Shown here piece by piece: positions 52,631 to 62,903 of a stretch of 64,000 bases of DNA. A program made the translations under genes and the position numbers. Source of the stretch: Isochrysis galbana (lineage: Eukaryota > Haptophyta > Isochrysidales > Isochrysidaceae); NCBI GenBank assembly GCA_018136815.1, contig CM030933.1, positions 2,487,344 to 2,551,343 on the forward strand, read 5' to 3'. Positions within the stretch are counted from its first letter, which is position 1; every line of letters starts with the position of its first letter. The notes under the pieces were generated by a model. That model saw only the letters and a program-made list of their open reading frames with translations, searched no databases and was not told the DNA's origin.

Positions 52631-53244
52631 ACGTAGAGAGGAAGGGGGGGGGAGGGCGGGGAGGTTGTCCCACAGCCCCTGTTCCATATCCCTCTCCTCC
52701 CCTCGCCAGAAGTCCAGAAAGAAAACAAGACCCCCCGCCCCTTCCCCCATCCTCTTTATTTAGACCCTCGCGCGGCGCTCCGTGGGAGGGAGGGAGACCC
52801 CCCCCCCCCCCCCCCCCCGGTGCGGCTTAGAAGACTTATAGGGCCATAGAGTCTGACCTGGAGTACAAGTAGATAGGAGTATATCTTCGCGATAGATTCT
52901 GCTGCTTTACAATACAAGAGAGCAGCAGGCTCCAGACTCTCTCTCTGTCCGGCCGGGAGGGGGGGGGGGCGCGAGTGGACGGACGACGAGGGAAAGAGGC
53001 GGGAACGGGAGCGAGGCGAGAGGGCAGGCTAAGGGGAGGGGAAGAGAGAGGAGGAAAGGAGGGGACGGAGGAGAAGGAGAGGGGTGCGAGGGAGGAGAGG
53101 AAGGGACCAGAGAGGGGAGAGGGGGGGGGGAGGGGGAGAAGAAGGCGAGAGGGCCGGCGGGGTAGGCCGGCGAGAAGAGAGAGGCAAAGGAAGCGCCACT
53201 GACCCGGCTCAGAGAGGAAGAGAGACGCGCTTTACCTCTTTTTC
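51772..53244. other. Homopurine intergenic region between divergent genes
   Basis: GA tracts occupy most of this stretch, notably (GA)n at 52440-52626, with a poly-C run at 52799-52818 and a GAGGGGAG block at 52980-53200. It separates the divergent GCL and vWA-protein genes and so should contain both promoters. No coding sequence is supported; long frames here are Arg/Glu/Gly or Ser/Leu repeats. Confidence 0.6.
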
Positions 53245-55183
53245 ATGTGGGGGCCTTCGCTCTGGTGCCGCTATGGCGGTAGGTTCGACGGTGCGGGGAG
53301 CGCAGAGGTGGGCCGCGTGGCCAAGCTCGCCCTGCGCGGGCGCTGTAGTGCTTCATCCACAGGCATGGTGAACCTCATTGGGCAGAGGCCCGGCGGCTGC
53401 AAAAATGGCGGTGAGGGCTGCGAGGTGCGTATACCTCCCAGACGCTACCTGACCTCTGGCGATGGCAGTCGAGCTGAGGGCATGCCTCTAGCTGATCATC
53501 CAGTTTGGAGGGCCAACATAGCAGCGGCGGTGTCACGGTGTAGTCTCTCCTCTGGCACGAGCAGGTGTGGGGCGGGGCAGGTGCAGCGCAGAGGATGGGA
53601 AGGTGCGTTGCTTGCCGGTAAGTTGAGGCGTAGTGTGAGAGGAAGAATGACAGCGCTCCCACTAAGTGGAAGTGGTCGCTGTATCTCCTCTGCCCAACAC
53701 GGGCCACGACTAGCGCGAAGGGGCGAGTGGGAAGACCTCAGCGAGTCCGAGCGTGCCGCATGGCAAATCCTTGGCTGGTCGAGGCGCTCATGGGACGGGA
53801 GTGTTCCTGCTCCGCTCTCGGCCCTACTATTTTGGAAGGAGCTCTCCACAAATCAGCAGGCGGCGGCGCAGCACGGGCTGGGTTGGACGCCCGAAGCGTG
53901 GGACGCCAACATGCACTCGGACAAGCACGACGCGATGGTGACGCATGTGCCTCAATCCCCCGCCGCGCATGAGGCCGCCGAAGGCTCCACACCGCCAACT
54001 GCGCCTGGAGGTCCCGCTGCAATGCTCTCCGGCGTCGTGCGAGCGGGCTTCAACGCCACGCGGTTGGTAGCTCCACTCGCAGCACAAGCACTTCAGTCCT
54101 CGCGCCATCCCATGGGCGCATTGGTCGGGCATGCACTTTCTTCGGCGCCATCCCTCTTTGAAATGGCGAGCGGACAAGTGCCCGTCGTGGGCGTTGAGAC
54201 GTGTGTTTACTTGGACGATTCGGGATCGATGACACACCCACAGGTAGGTCAGGCTTGCGTCGGAGGGAATCCCGCCCCAGCCTCTTTACTCTATGTTCCA
54301 CTTGGTGTGCCACCCTTTGTAGGATGTGTTCGGGGGGAGGGGTTCGCCCATCCATGCGGGCCGTGCAGTGCTGGCGGCACTCTGGCCCATGATCAAGACT
54401 GGTGGTGCGTATCGAGTGCTCAAATTCGGCAGCAATAAGACTCTTTTGGTGCCGCGCGACGCGTCAGAAGAAGGCCGCTCGTTCATGCAAGGCAACTCAT
54501 CCTCATCCATGGCGACAGCTGCGAATGCATCACTCGTTGCGATGAGCTGGAATGGGAGCAGCGGCGGCACCTATATGTGGCACATGATCGAGCACGACGT
54601 ACTTGATCGGTGCGCGTATGCGTCGGCATGCTGGTGCCTCGGATTGGGATGGTGGTCAGACTGGCGCCCTCAGTGTGCACCACTCCTTTGCATCGTCCGC
54701 GCTGCTTGCACGGGATAAGAGAGCACATCACCAAGGTTGCCTTGCCCTGTAACCTCTCGCAGCTATGTGCCATCTGGTGGTAAGTTGCGGCTGGTCATCA
54801 TCACGGACGGAGAGGATACGCTCTCACCTCGAGGGTACAGCGGCGTGCGAGGGATGGATCCAATGATGCGCAACCTCCTGCGAGAAGGCTATGACATAGA
54901 GTGGTTCGTCGTCGTCCTTGGCAAGCTCGAGTGTGCTCAGCGCTACCGCGCACTGGCCGCGGCAACCGGTGGCGCCTTCCTGCTAGTGGAAAATTTTGAA
55001 GCAGATTCCCCGGATGCGGCGACATTTCTCAGTGCCTTTGAGCGCTCAAACCAGCATGGCAAGTCTGCTGACACCGCACGTTGGGAAAGGCAGAGACAGT
55101 ATGAGTTGGACGTCTCCAACGGGCACGCTAAGCGATTCGATTGGTACAAGGCTTTGCCACCGCCGCCAGGAAAGGGGGAGTGA
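53245..55183 (+). CDS. von Willebrand factor A-domain protein with Trp-rich N-terminal repeats
   Basis: Three exons are supported: an exon ending at 54243 (start uncertain; the frame is open from 53245, and an alternative first exon starts MAVGSTVRGAQRW at 53273), 54323-54609 and 54763-55183. Near 53.72-53.92 kb are two related motifs, WEDLSESERAAWQILGWSRRSWD and WKELSTNQQAAAQHGLGWTPEAWD, of the form W-x-x-L-x7-AA-x-x-LG-x4-WD. The vWA domain follows: VYLDDSGSMTHP (MIDAS D-x-S-x-S) and, in exon 3, LRLVIITDGEDTLSP, then GYDIEWFVVVLG and a last helix. Metal-dependent adhesion or scaffolding is the family role; the partner is unknown. No signal peptide is evident, so it is probably intracellular. 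Exon joints agree in phase. Confidence 0.7.
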
Positions 55184-55795
55184 AGCCGCGCTCGCGCGCT
55201 GCACAAATGGCGAGAGTCCAGCCGGTGGGGTATCGGGGCACATCTGCTCGTCGTGGTCCCCTCGGAAGGGCAAGACGGAGCGTTTTACACTAGTACACAT
55301 AGGAGCATGTCTAGATGAGGGGTTGCGTGGTGCACCACGGTAGCGCAGGATAACCCCATCGAATGGGCGTGCCACAGTCCACAGTTGGTACAAGTACAAA
55401 GAACCAAATACGTTCGGGGCCTCATGTTTCACTAGGCTCTAGGCTCATTTGTCATTTGTCTTTTTTATTGATAGTTGTATCAACTAACCACTTGGAAGAA
55501 TGCGCGATCGAACTATACACCCTTGCCTTACAAAGCACAGTCATAACAAAGTCATGTAGCTATCATCTCATTGTATGGCAGAAATGTGGCTGCCGCCGCA
55601 TGCCGTGATGGCCCATGCTTTTGAGGGTGTGAGTTATGAGAGACGTCAGGGCGTTGGCGTACGTATGTATGATAAGAGAAACAAAAGTCACGATATATCT
55701 GAGAGGCACGCCACCAAATTACGAAGATCGTAGCCAGCAAAAGGCTGCTTGAGTTTAACAAAAATCCAAAATACCAGCCGACCGCATGCTCGCGC
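55184..55795. other. Intergenic region between convergent vWA and HemD genes
   Basis: Ordinary sequence with no supported gene. A T-rich patch (55452-55470) could serve in 3' end formation of the plus-strand gene. Confidence 0.5.
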
Positions 55796-56746
55796 TCATG
55801 CAACTGGGGCCTCGCCCCAGATGCCCAAATCGGCAATCGTCTCGGCCCATGCCTCGACACCCGGAGACGCTGGGGCGACGACTCGTTCGAAGCCAAGTTC
55901 TTGCGCCTACAACAGATCAGGACACCAGGTGCTGAGCTCGGTGCTGAGCTCGGTGCTGAACTCGGTGCAGTGCACGGTGGATGTTCCAGAAGTCCAAATG
56001 GATTCTGTTCATGGGCAAGGGGCCAGCCAACTCACCTGTTTTGCCGACGTCTCGCCGATGCAGGCAGCTATGGCCCCGGCCCCGACCCGCTCGTGCCAGA
56101 CGCGCACGGCGGAAGGGGAGCCGAAGGAGACGACCGCGGCTGAGCGCGCCATCGCCTCCTGCTCTGGCGTCCAGTCAGCAGGGACAGTGGTGTAGGTCTC
56201 CAGCCGTTCCACATTGAACCCTCGCTCTGTCAGTGCATCGGCGACCGTGTCCGCCGCCAGCGCTGAACATGGGTAGAGCACGGACGGTCGGCCCCCATCG
56301 CGCGGTAGTTCCGCAGCCAAGACCTTACCGGTCGCCTTGGAAGGCGTGAACGAGGTGGTGATACCAAAGGAGCTGAGCGATTTTGCGGTAGCCGATCCAA
56401 CCGAGGCGACGCGAACCTGCGGCCGCCCAGCGCTCTCCCATGCGGCAGCGAAAACGGTGGCTGACTCAGGCGACGTCACGACCACCCAGCTGATCCCGCC
56501 CGCCGCGAGCAGGGCGGGCAGCTCCTCGGCGCCCTTGAGCTGTTGGAAGGCAATGCATGGCAGCTCGGCCGAAGGGATACCGCGCTCTGCCAGCAGCTTT
56601 TCCAGCTTGGTGTTCTTCCCCTGTTCGCGCGTGAGGTAGACGGGCTGCTGACAGACAATCCGCCCACTTCGCGGGCGTGCGCACGCCGCGCCGCCGCGAG
56701 CGGGAAGAAGCGCAGCGCCCAGCGCGAGAGAGAGCGCGAGCAGCAT
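55796..56746 (-). CDS. hemD: Uroporphyrinogen-III synthase, plastid-targeted
   Basis: Two exons: 56746-56036 and 55906-55796, phase 0, 273 residues. It cyclises hydroxymethylbilane to uroporphyrinogen III in haem and chlorophyll synthesis. The N-terminus MLLALSLALGAALLPARGGAA is a signal peptide, followed by a short Arg-rich transit-like stretch, so the enzyme should enter the complex plastid. Family landmarks: VYLTREQGKN, ISWVVVTSPESATVF, VASVGSATAKSL, GRPSVLYPCSALAADT, LETYTTVP, AVVSFGSPSAVRVW and IACIGETSAKQ. Exon 2 adds AQELGFERVVAPASPGVEA, the usual C-terminal helix. The ATG at 56746 was chosen because upstream frame is repeat-derived and the signal peptide begins there. Sequence upstream (56760-56960) is GA-rich. 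Confidence 0.93.
55928..55972. repeat. 12-bp minisatellite inside the hemD intron
   Basis: Three to four copies of a GGTGCTGAGCTC-like unit near the 3' splice site of the 129-bp intron (55907-56035). Confidence 0.8.
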
Positions 56747-58499
56747 CGCCGCGCGCCTCACGGAGCTGAGAGAGAGAGGGAGGGAGGGAGAGAGGAGGGA
56801 GAGGCAGGGGAGAGCGATACGTTCAGGTGAAGAAAAGAAAGAGAAGAGGAAATTGGGAAACAAGAGAGTAGAGGCGAATGAGAGGAGGGGATTCGTAGTC
56901 CTCTTCATCAGTAGTATATGTTGTCCGGGTATGTAGGGAAGAAAGAGAGAGAGAGAGCGAGCTAGCGAAGGCTGGCGACTGGCGACACGGCCTTCTCTGG
57001 TGATGGTGGAATAATTAACCTCTACATCTAGAGACGGAGCAGCCGACGGTCCCGCCCCCCCTGAGAGTTTTCTTGTTGTGGAAGCATATCATCTATGTTA
57101 CCCCGCTACCCCGCTACCCCGCAGGCCTGCCCGCAGGGCAGGAGCCAATATGTAATATGTAGCCGCCAATAGCCAATAGCTATCGGGGGCCCCCACGACT
57201 ACCGGGGGAATATTTCCCCCGATCGCCAACAGCTGGGGGCCGGGGAACTCCCCCGATAGCTATCGACTATTGGGAGATAGCTGATAGCTGATAGCTTCTG
57301 GGGGGTCCCGTAAGCCAAGTTGAAGTTGCAAGTTGAAGTTGACCGCCCAACGCCCAGCAAGCTAGCAAGCCGCAAGCCAGCAAGCAGTAAGCTATCGGTA
57401 TCCGGGGCTACACGCCCCGAGTAACAAACACCTCCGCAAAATGATCAGTCCCGTGTATACTCGATACTCGGTAGTCGGTAGACAAGGACTTCAACGACCT
57501 AGAGCTAGAGATTGCTATTCGGAGGCTCTATGCTCGTATCGCTCTATCGCGTGCGGCGATGGCGATGGAGCTGGACTTGCGAAACAGAAACATGTCATAG
57601 ATCATAGCGCATACGCGCATACGCGCATACCGCATAGCACCGGCACTGGTAAAGGTAAAGATCCACACACCCACGCCCACGCCAAGACCCTTGCCAGACG
57701 CGGGCGCATTGCGGGGCGCAACACCGCCTGATAAGGGGCATCATTAACTGTCACCGCCCTCTCTCAAACCTCAACCTCAACCCCCCTTGCCCCTAGTCGA
57801 AGCAGCGCGAGCGACCTCCCCGACCGAACCCATGACCATGAACCCATAACCCATCGATTCCGCCTTGAGGAACCTGGGAAAAGGGGACAGGGGACAGGGA
57901 AAGGGGCTGTCGGAAGCGGCAAGGGTGGGTAGTAGGGAGTAACAAGGAGACGCGCAGACCTGCCCGACAGCGAGACGCCTCCCGCCGTGGCGCAAGTAGA
58001 AGTAGAAGTAGAAGTAGCAAGTATCGGTATCGGTAATAAAAGTTTGTAAAGATCTTTTTTGAAGATGTCGGCTACCACGGAGATACGGAGATGCGGAGAC
58101 CTCCGACCGGGAGGTCACATCAGGCGCCTCCCCATTGCTAAACTAAGGCTGTAAACTTAGTGCTGAATATGGGTCAAGTACATCCAAGGCATCAAGATTT
58201 TGGGGGGTGTCAATCGATCAGTCGATCTCGGAGAGCCTTATCTAGGACATGTCACAGCCAAGGAACCGCACCTTGAGCATCTGCGCGGGCACCAGGGTAC
58301 ACTACGCGAGCCTCTCACTGGCCAAAGCGTCAGTCCTCATAGGCACTCCAAGAGAGCATGAACATGAACAATGTATTGGCAGGGGTCTGATATTGTTCTT
58401 CACCAACAGCGTGGCCACAGTTACTGCCATGGACTCTACCTGGTGAAGTGGCCGTGACGGACAGCATCATGGCAGTTGATCGCCCTGCGCACGATGCAT
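56747..58499. other. Intergenic region with short repeats
   Basis: It begins with GA-rich hemD leader (56760-56960). Further on are TACCCCGC repeats (57097-57122), the ATCGGGGG palindrome cluster (listed), AAGTTGAAGTTG (57321-57340), GCATACGC repeats (57606-57632) and GTAGAA repeats (57990-58015). No gene is supported; frames of 60-113 codons have no domains. Confidence 0.5.
57177..57300. repeat. Palindromic ATCGGGGG repeat cluster, copy 2
   Basis: TAGCTATCGGGGGCCCCC, CTACCGGGGGAATATTTCCC and CCGATCGCCAACAGC share block order with 46893-47075. It ends with CCCCCGATAGCTATCG and a run of GATAGCT repeats. Confidence 0.7.
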
Positions 58500-59597
58500 C
58501 TACTGCACCTCGACGCTGGTACGATCGGACTCGTCCGAAGTCTCGCAGGGCACCCCCTTCTTGAATGGTCGTTTGGAATTGAGTAGGCGCTGCACCCCTT
58601 CGTACACGGGATAGTACACGCATCCCTGAGGCATGATCCAGATCGTCCGCATTCCGGCACCCCGCATCAGTGCGCGTGGCCCTCCAGCTCGCAATACGTC
58701 CGCAAGTGCATTTCGCATCCCGGAAGAAGCGCCAGACTGAACGCGTGTTTTGAGTACATCGACTGGATTCGTCGCGAAGCCAGCCACGCCTTGGGCCACA
58801 GCGCCAAGCCAGATGGCCTCACTTGATGCGAGCGAGCCGGCTGCCGGACCGCTCGAGCTACATGAAGGCTGTGCGTCCGCCGTCTGCGCGTCGGCCCTCT
58901 TGATTGCGCCGCCGTTTGCCGCAGGGGCGCCGCCTGAAGAAACGGTCAAAGTCCTCATGCTCGAGGCAGGCGTCCGTGCCGCCGCCGCCTCTTCTGCTGC
59001 TTGCACACGCCGTCTCACGGCTGCCGCCTTGAGCTCCTCGTAGATGACCAGGTTCAAGGTGAAGAAGGGGACGTCTCTTAGAAGCGTGAGGTGCGCTCCC
59101 CGGTAGAAATTGGAGACAGCGACTGCACCCCCATCCGCACAAGCAGCACGGAGCGCTACCCGGACTGACTCCGCCGCACCCGTCTGCACCTGAGTCTTGA
59201 TCATGTCGAGCGGCGAGCGCACAATGGCCGAGACGACGACGGAGAGCGCGGATGAGAGAGCAATCAGGCCGGGAGCGGGGAGGAGCGCAGGGAACGGCCG
59301 CGCTATCAAGAGCTGCGTCTTGAACGTCTCGTACGCTCCCATCCTCACAGCACATGCAGGCATCATCGAGAGTGCGGCGGGCACGACGCCGCGATACAGC
59401 CCTCGAAGCTTGACCTGGCCTCCCTGCTGGAGGACGGTCTTCACCGTGTCGACTGGGTGCAGCGCGACCGTTGCGGCGGCCGCTGCCATCCCTCCCGAGA
59501 GGGCGGCTCTCGCAAACTCACCCGCCGGTTCCGAAGAGGATGGAGCGGTGGCCCTGCGGCGCGCTGCGGAGGCGGGAGCAAGCAGAAGCAAGAGCAT
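58500..59597 (-). CDS. Mitochondrial-carrier-family transporter, SAM-carrier-like, with signal-peptide-like start
   Basis: 365 residues, no intron. The three carrier repeats are complete, each with its P-x-D-x-x-K-x-x-x-Q signature: HPVDTVKTVLQ, SPLDMIKTQVQ and NPVDVLKTRVQ, giving six membrane helices. The first repeat (ALSGGMAAAAATVALHPVDTVKT, LYRGVVPAALSMMPACAVRMGAYE) is most like S-adenosylmethionine carriers, which in plants serve mitochondria and plastids. An acidic/Ser-rich loop of about 75 residues is inserted between repeats 2 and 3. From the chosen ATG the protein starts MLLLLLAPASAARRR, resembling a signal peptide plus basic transit start; an upstream ATG at 59687 adds 30 basic residues and would suit mitochondrial import instead. 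Substrate and membrane are therefore uncertain. A (CT)n tract precedes the gene. Confidence 0.85.
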   Translation of the reverse strand: MLLLLLAPASAARRRATAPSSSEPAGEFARAALSGGMAAAAATVALHPVDTVKTVLQQGGQVKLRGLYRGVVPAALSMMPACAVRMGAYETFKTQLLIARPFPALLPAPGLIALSSALSVVVSAIVRSPLDMIKTQVQTGAAESVRVALRAACADGGAVAVSNFYRGAHLTLLRDVPFFTLNLVIYEELKAAAVRRRVQAAEEAAAARTPASSMRTLTVSSGGAPAANGGAIKRADAQTADAQPSCSSSGPAAGSLASSEAIWLGAVAQGVAGFATNPVDVLKTRVQSGASSGMRNALADVLRAGGPRALMRGAGMRTIWIMPQGCVYYPVYEGVQRLLNSKRPFKKGVPCETSDESDRTSVEVQ

Positions 59598-59692
59598 CGC
59601 GGCGGAGGCGTGCCGCCGTGCCCGCTGACGGCCCTCTGCGCTGCTCCCTCTGTGTGGAGCGGCAAGGCCGGCGGAGCGGGTGGACATCTCTC

Positions 59693-59732
<40 letters not shown>

Positions 59733-61942
59733 TTCTCCTTCTCCTGACGAGGACTTCGGGAGAGGGAGAAGGAGAGGAGGGCGAGGTGAGGAGGAGAGCA
59801 GCGGGAGAAAGACAGAGAAGAGAGGGGGAGAGAGAGAGAGAAGAGCAAGGAAGAAGAAGAGAGGCCCTGGCTTCAGGAGAGACAGAGAGAAGAAAAGATG
59901 ATGCGAGAGCAAGATGTTTCCCCACAGGGAAAAACCATAGAGGAGTACTGAATGGGAATGAAAGATGTAAGGAAAGAAGAGAGAGGAAGGGAGCGACGAG
60001 GGAGATCCTAGAGTAGAGAATCCAGGGAGAGAGGAAGAAGGAGAAGAGAAGAGAGAGAGCGAGGAGACTTCGTCGGCGAGATCTCCCTCTCCCTCCCTCC
60101 CTCCCTCCCTCCCTCCCTCCCTCTCTCTCCCTCCCTCCCTCTCCCTCCCTCTCTCTCTTCTCTCTCTCCTCTCTCTTCTCTCCGCTCCCCTCCCTCTGTC
60201 CGCTCCCCTCTCTCTCTCTCTCCCTCTCTCTCCCCCCTTCTCTCGACTACGTCGTATGGGATCGTCTTCTCCGACGGCTCTCCCGCGCCTCGATGCGCTC
60301 CCAAATGGATAAATATAACCCTTCCCTGCAATGACCGATCCCCAACTCCGGAGTAGAGTCTAATTAGGGAATTTCCCCCTTGTGAGTGGCTCTACATTCT
60401 AAGGGTTATACGGTTATACTGAGGCGAGAGCGCGGTGCGGTTGGTGGTTGGTGGCTGGCCCTTCTCTGCAGGCTGCAGGCCAATATAAAATAACTGAGGG
60501 TTAGTACCACTGCTCCCACTAGCCCGGTACTATCACGACAGCCCTCAGCGCACCTGCCCGTACGCCTTGACGTGTGCTGATGCCACATATCCTGCTTGAA
60601 AGATACAGATACAGATAGTATCTGACAGATATACAGATACAGGATACAGGATACAGGATACCGTATCTGGGGAACGGGCAAGGTACAACCGTATCTACCC
60701 TACATTTGAAAAACAAAAAACAGATACCCGTTTTTGTGTGTGGGCCAAAAACAGTGTTTTTCACGATTTTTCTGAGCCCCCCCCCCCCCCCCCGCGCGTG
60801 CGCCCTCCCCCCCTCTCTACATCTACAAAAAGACTGAATGAAGGTTCAAGCAATCAACCTCTGCACTACGTCAAGGCTAGGACAAGCCGCATCGTCTGCT
60901 AGTCGCCAGTCGGGGGGCAAGCCTATTGGGTTGTGGTCGGATGGCTGCGTGCGCTACTGGTATATCGCGGTGTGGGGGCCCAGCCTTGCGGCAACTTTTG
61001 CGGCTTCCCCCACTAGGGGAGGAGGGGCGAGGAGAATCGCACCATTTTCTGGCGAAGATTTTCGTGGCGACAGGCGGCCCCCCTGGGAGATTTGTTTTGG
61101 GCTTTGGAGAGTGGTCAAAAAATGTCACCCCCCCATGCCCCATGCATTACATATTAGATATATTAGTCTTAGCAGTAGCAGTAGTCAAAAAGCCCTGTTT
61201 GACCACCCTAAGGTGAGAAAAAGAAATGGAAAAGACAGAAATTGGCTCCCCACACTTTGAGTTCCCCTTCCCCTTTCTTGATGACGCGGCGCTGACGACG
61301 CGGACCTCTCGCTAATAACGCGGGCTGGCGACGCAGAATCCTTGCTGGCGCGGCGCTCAGGACGCGCGGCAACGGGGACAGATCGTCTGGCGGGCTTGGG
61401 AAACCCCGCAGAAATGAGACATAAAGTCCGTTTGGGAGAGAACTCTCGGCTTACCGGCTGAGCCGCCCGCCGCTCTCGGTGCCCCCCCCCCCCCCCTCCC
61501 CCTTTTTCCCCCCACAGCAGGCAGTGGGGCCAATAGAGGAGAGTAGATCGTTGGCGCGCTCCATTGCAGCCAACCATGAAGTTAGTTGCCCTTATTCGCC
61601 CACCAACAAGTCGACCCAAATGCACTCGATGGGGCGGTGACATTCCCTGATGTACCCCGGCTAGTGACAAATGTGAGAGGCAAGGCAATGCCAATGCCCG
61701 AAAATGCAACGCGCCACCACAACCGCGAAAGGCCAACGCAGCTTTGCCTGATGTAGCCCCATCGTGTGCGAATCAAATGGGCAAATGCGCTGTGCTCGAA
61801 ACCAGTGAATCAGTACCTCACCACGATAAAACGTAACCCCACCAGTACGTCGTGACGGTCATTGTGATGGTTCCATTCGCCTTTGCCCAACCATATCAAG
61901 TGGTAAGGCTCCCCCTGCACCCTGATGAAGCAGCGTGGCACC
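59598..61942. other. Repeat-rich intergenic region
   Basis: It holds (CT)n at 59698-59732, GA blocks to 59900, a CCCT/CTCT tract at 60085-60240 and GATACAG-type short repeats at 60597-60663. A MITE-family-like fragment lies at 60663-60770, with a poly-C run at 60777-60794 and another at 61482-61497. At 61285-61370 is a GACGACGCGG/GCTGGCGACGC short repeat. No gene is supported. Confidence 0.5.
60663..60770. mobile_element. Probable MITE-family fragment
   Basis: CCGTATCTGG, CCGTATCTACCCTACAT and GGGCCAAAAACAGTGTTTTTC echo the CCGTGTTT, CCTACAT and GGCCAAAAACAGCC blocks of elements A and B. Ends and target duplications are not clear. Confidence 0.35.
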
Positions 61943-62446
61943 TTAGTGCGGCGCACTAAAGTAGAGCCCGCCGCCGAACGCTGCAACAAACACGAGCGCC
62001 GCAATCACCACGTCGGAGGTCGATGTCTTCGACGGCGCAGCAGTAGCCTGCTTTAGGAGCCAGGCATCGATCTCTGCCTCTGCCTCTTTGCGTGAGATCT
62101 CCCTACCAAACTTCTCCTTCTCTGACGCGATGTACTTGACGATGAAGTCCTCCCGGTCCTGAATAGCCTGTCCGGTCAATGTTGACGAGGGCATTTCCGC
62201 CTCCATCTGCTGCCTCGCCCACGCGAGCTGGTTGGCCTTGGCCTCTGGAGTGTCGCGATTGATCCCAAACACCTTCTTCATGAGTGACGGCTCTTCCGAG
62301 GCGCAAGCGAGCGGCTGGGGCGCCCTGATGGAGGGGCGGATCGCGCTTCGTGCCTTACTCTCGATTGCCACGGGCAACGGCCGCGCCGGCCGGAGCGCCG
62401 ACGGCAGCAGAGCAGAAGAGGCCAGAAAGAAGAGGAGCGACGCCAT
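61943..62446 (-). CDS. Small plastid-type membrane protein of unknown function
   Basis: 167 residues from the ATG at 62446 (MASLLFFLASSALLPSALRPARP), a signal peptide followed by a basic, Ser-rich transit-like region (ESKARSAIRPSIRAPQP). The mature part begins near LACASEEPSLMKKVFGINRDTPEAKANQLAWARQQM, continues with an amphipathic charged helix (DFIVKYIASEKEKFGREISRKEAEAEIDAWLLKQA) and ends with one membrane span (VVIAALVFVAAFGGGLYF). Intronless. Bipartite targeting and a single C-terminal helix suggest a thylakoid or plastid-envelope protein. I do not recognise the family. The frame extends upstream to 62533, but that part is less typical. Confidence 0.65.
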   Translation of the reverse strand: MASLLFFLASSALLPSALRPARPLPVAIESKARSAIRPSIRAPQPLACASEEPSLMKKVFGINRDTPEAKANQLAWARQQMEAEMPSSTLTGQAIQDREDFIVKYIASEKEKFGREISRKEAEAEIDAWLLKQATAAPSKTSTSDVVIAALVFVAAFGGGLYFSAPH

Positions 62447-62903
62447 CGCCGAGATCGCCCACGAACGGCCTCGCGGAGAGCGAGAGAGGAAGAGACGAAA
62501 ATAGCTGCCGGAATAAGAGGATAAGAGTATCATCTTACTTTACATATCTCTGTCTGTCCGTCCTCTCTTTCTCTTCACACATGATGAGGGAGTACGCGGA
62601 CCTTTTAATATCACCTCACTAAAGTAGAGTAAAGTACTACTCTTCGAATAAAATTTGGAATATACACTGGATGGGGGGGTGCCCGCTAGGAATGAGAAGT
62701 GCGAGGGGGGGGGTGCTGGGATTTTGATAGTACGTGCTTTCACATATCTCTTCAGACGGACCCGCCGCGGGGGTTGTTGAGGGAGGGGTGGGGGCGGGAC
62801 GGTGGCTCTTTCTATTCTTAAAAGAAGGGGAGGCACTTGCCCCCAGGCGGGGGGGGGGGGGGGAGAGGGGGAGAAGGGGAGGTTGGTTCGCCGTTGCAGG
62901 CGG
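62447..62903. other. Divergent promoter region
   Basis: It lies between the minus-strand plastid-type gene and the plus-strand BLUF-like gene. It includes an AT-rich patch (62600-62665), G-runs at 62706-62715 and a poly-G tract at 62850-62863. Confidence 0.5.

Noticed and set aside
51255-52750. Many long Ser/Leu and Arg/Glu frames
   Set aside because: Translations of GA/CT microsatellites between GCL and the vWA gene and in GCL intron 1.
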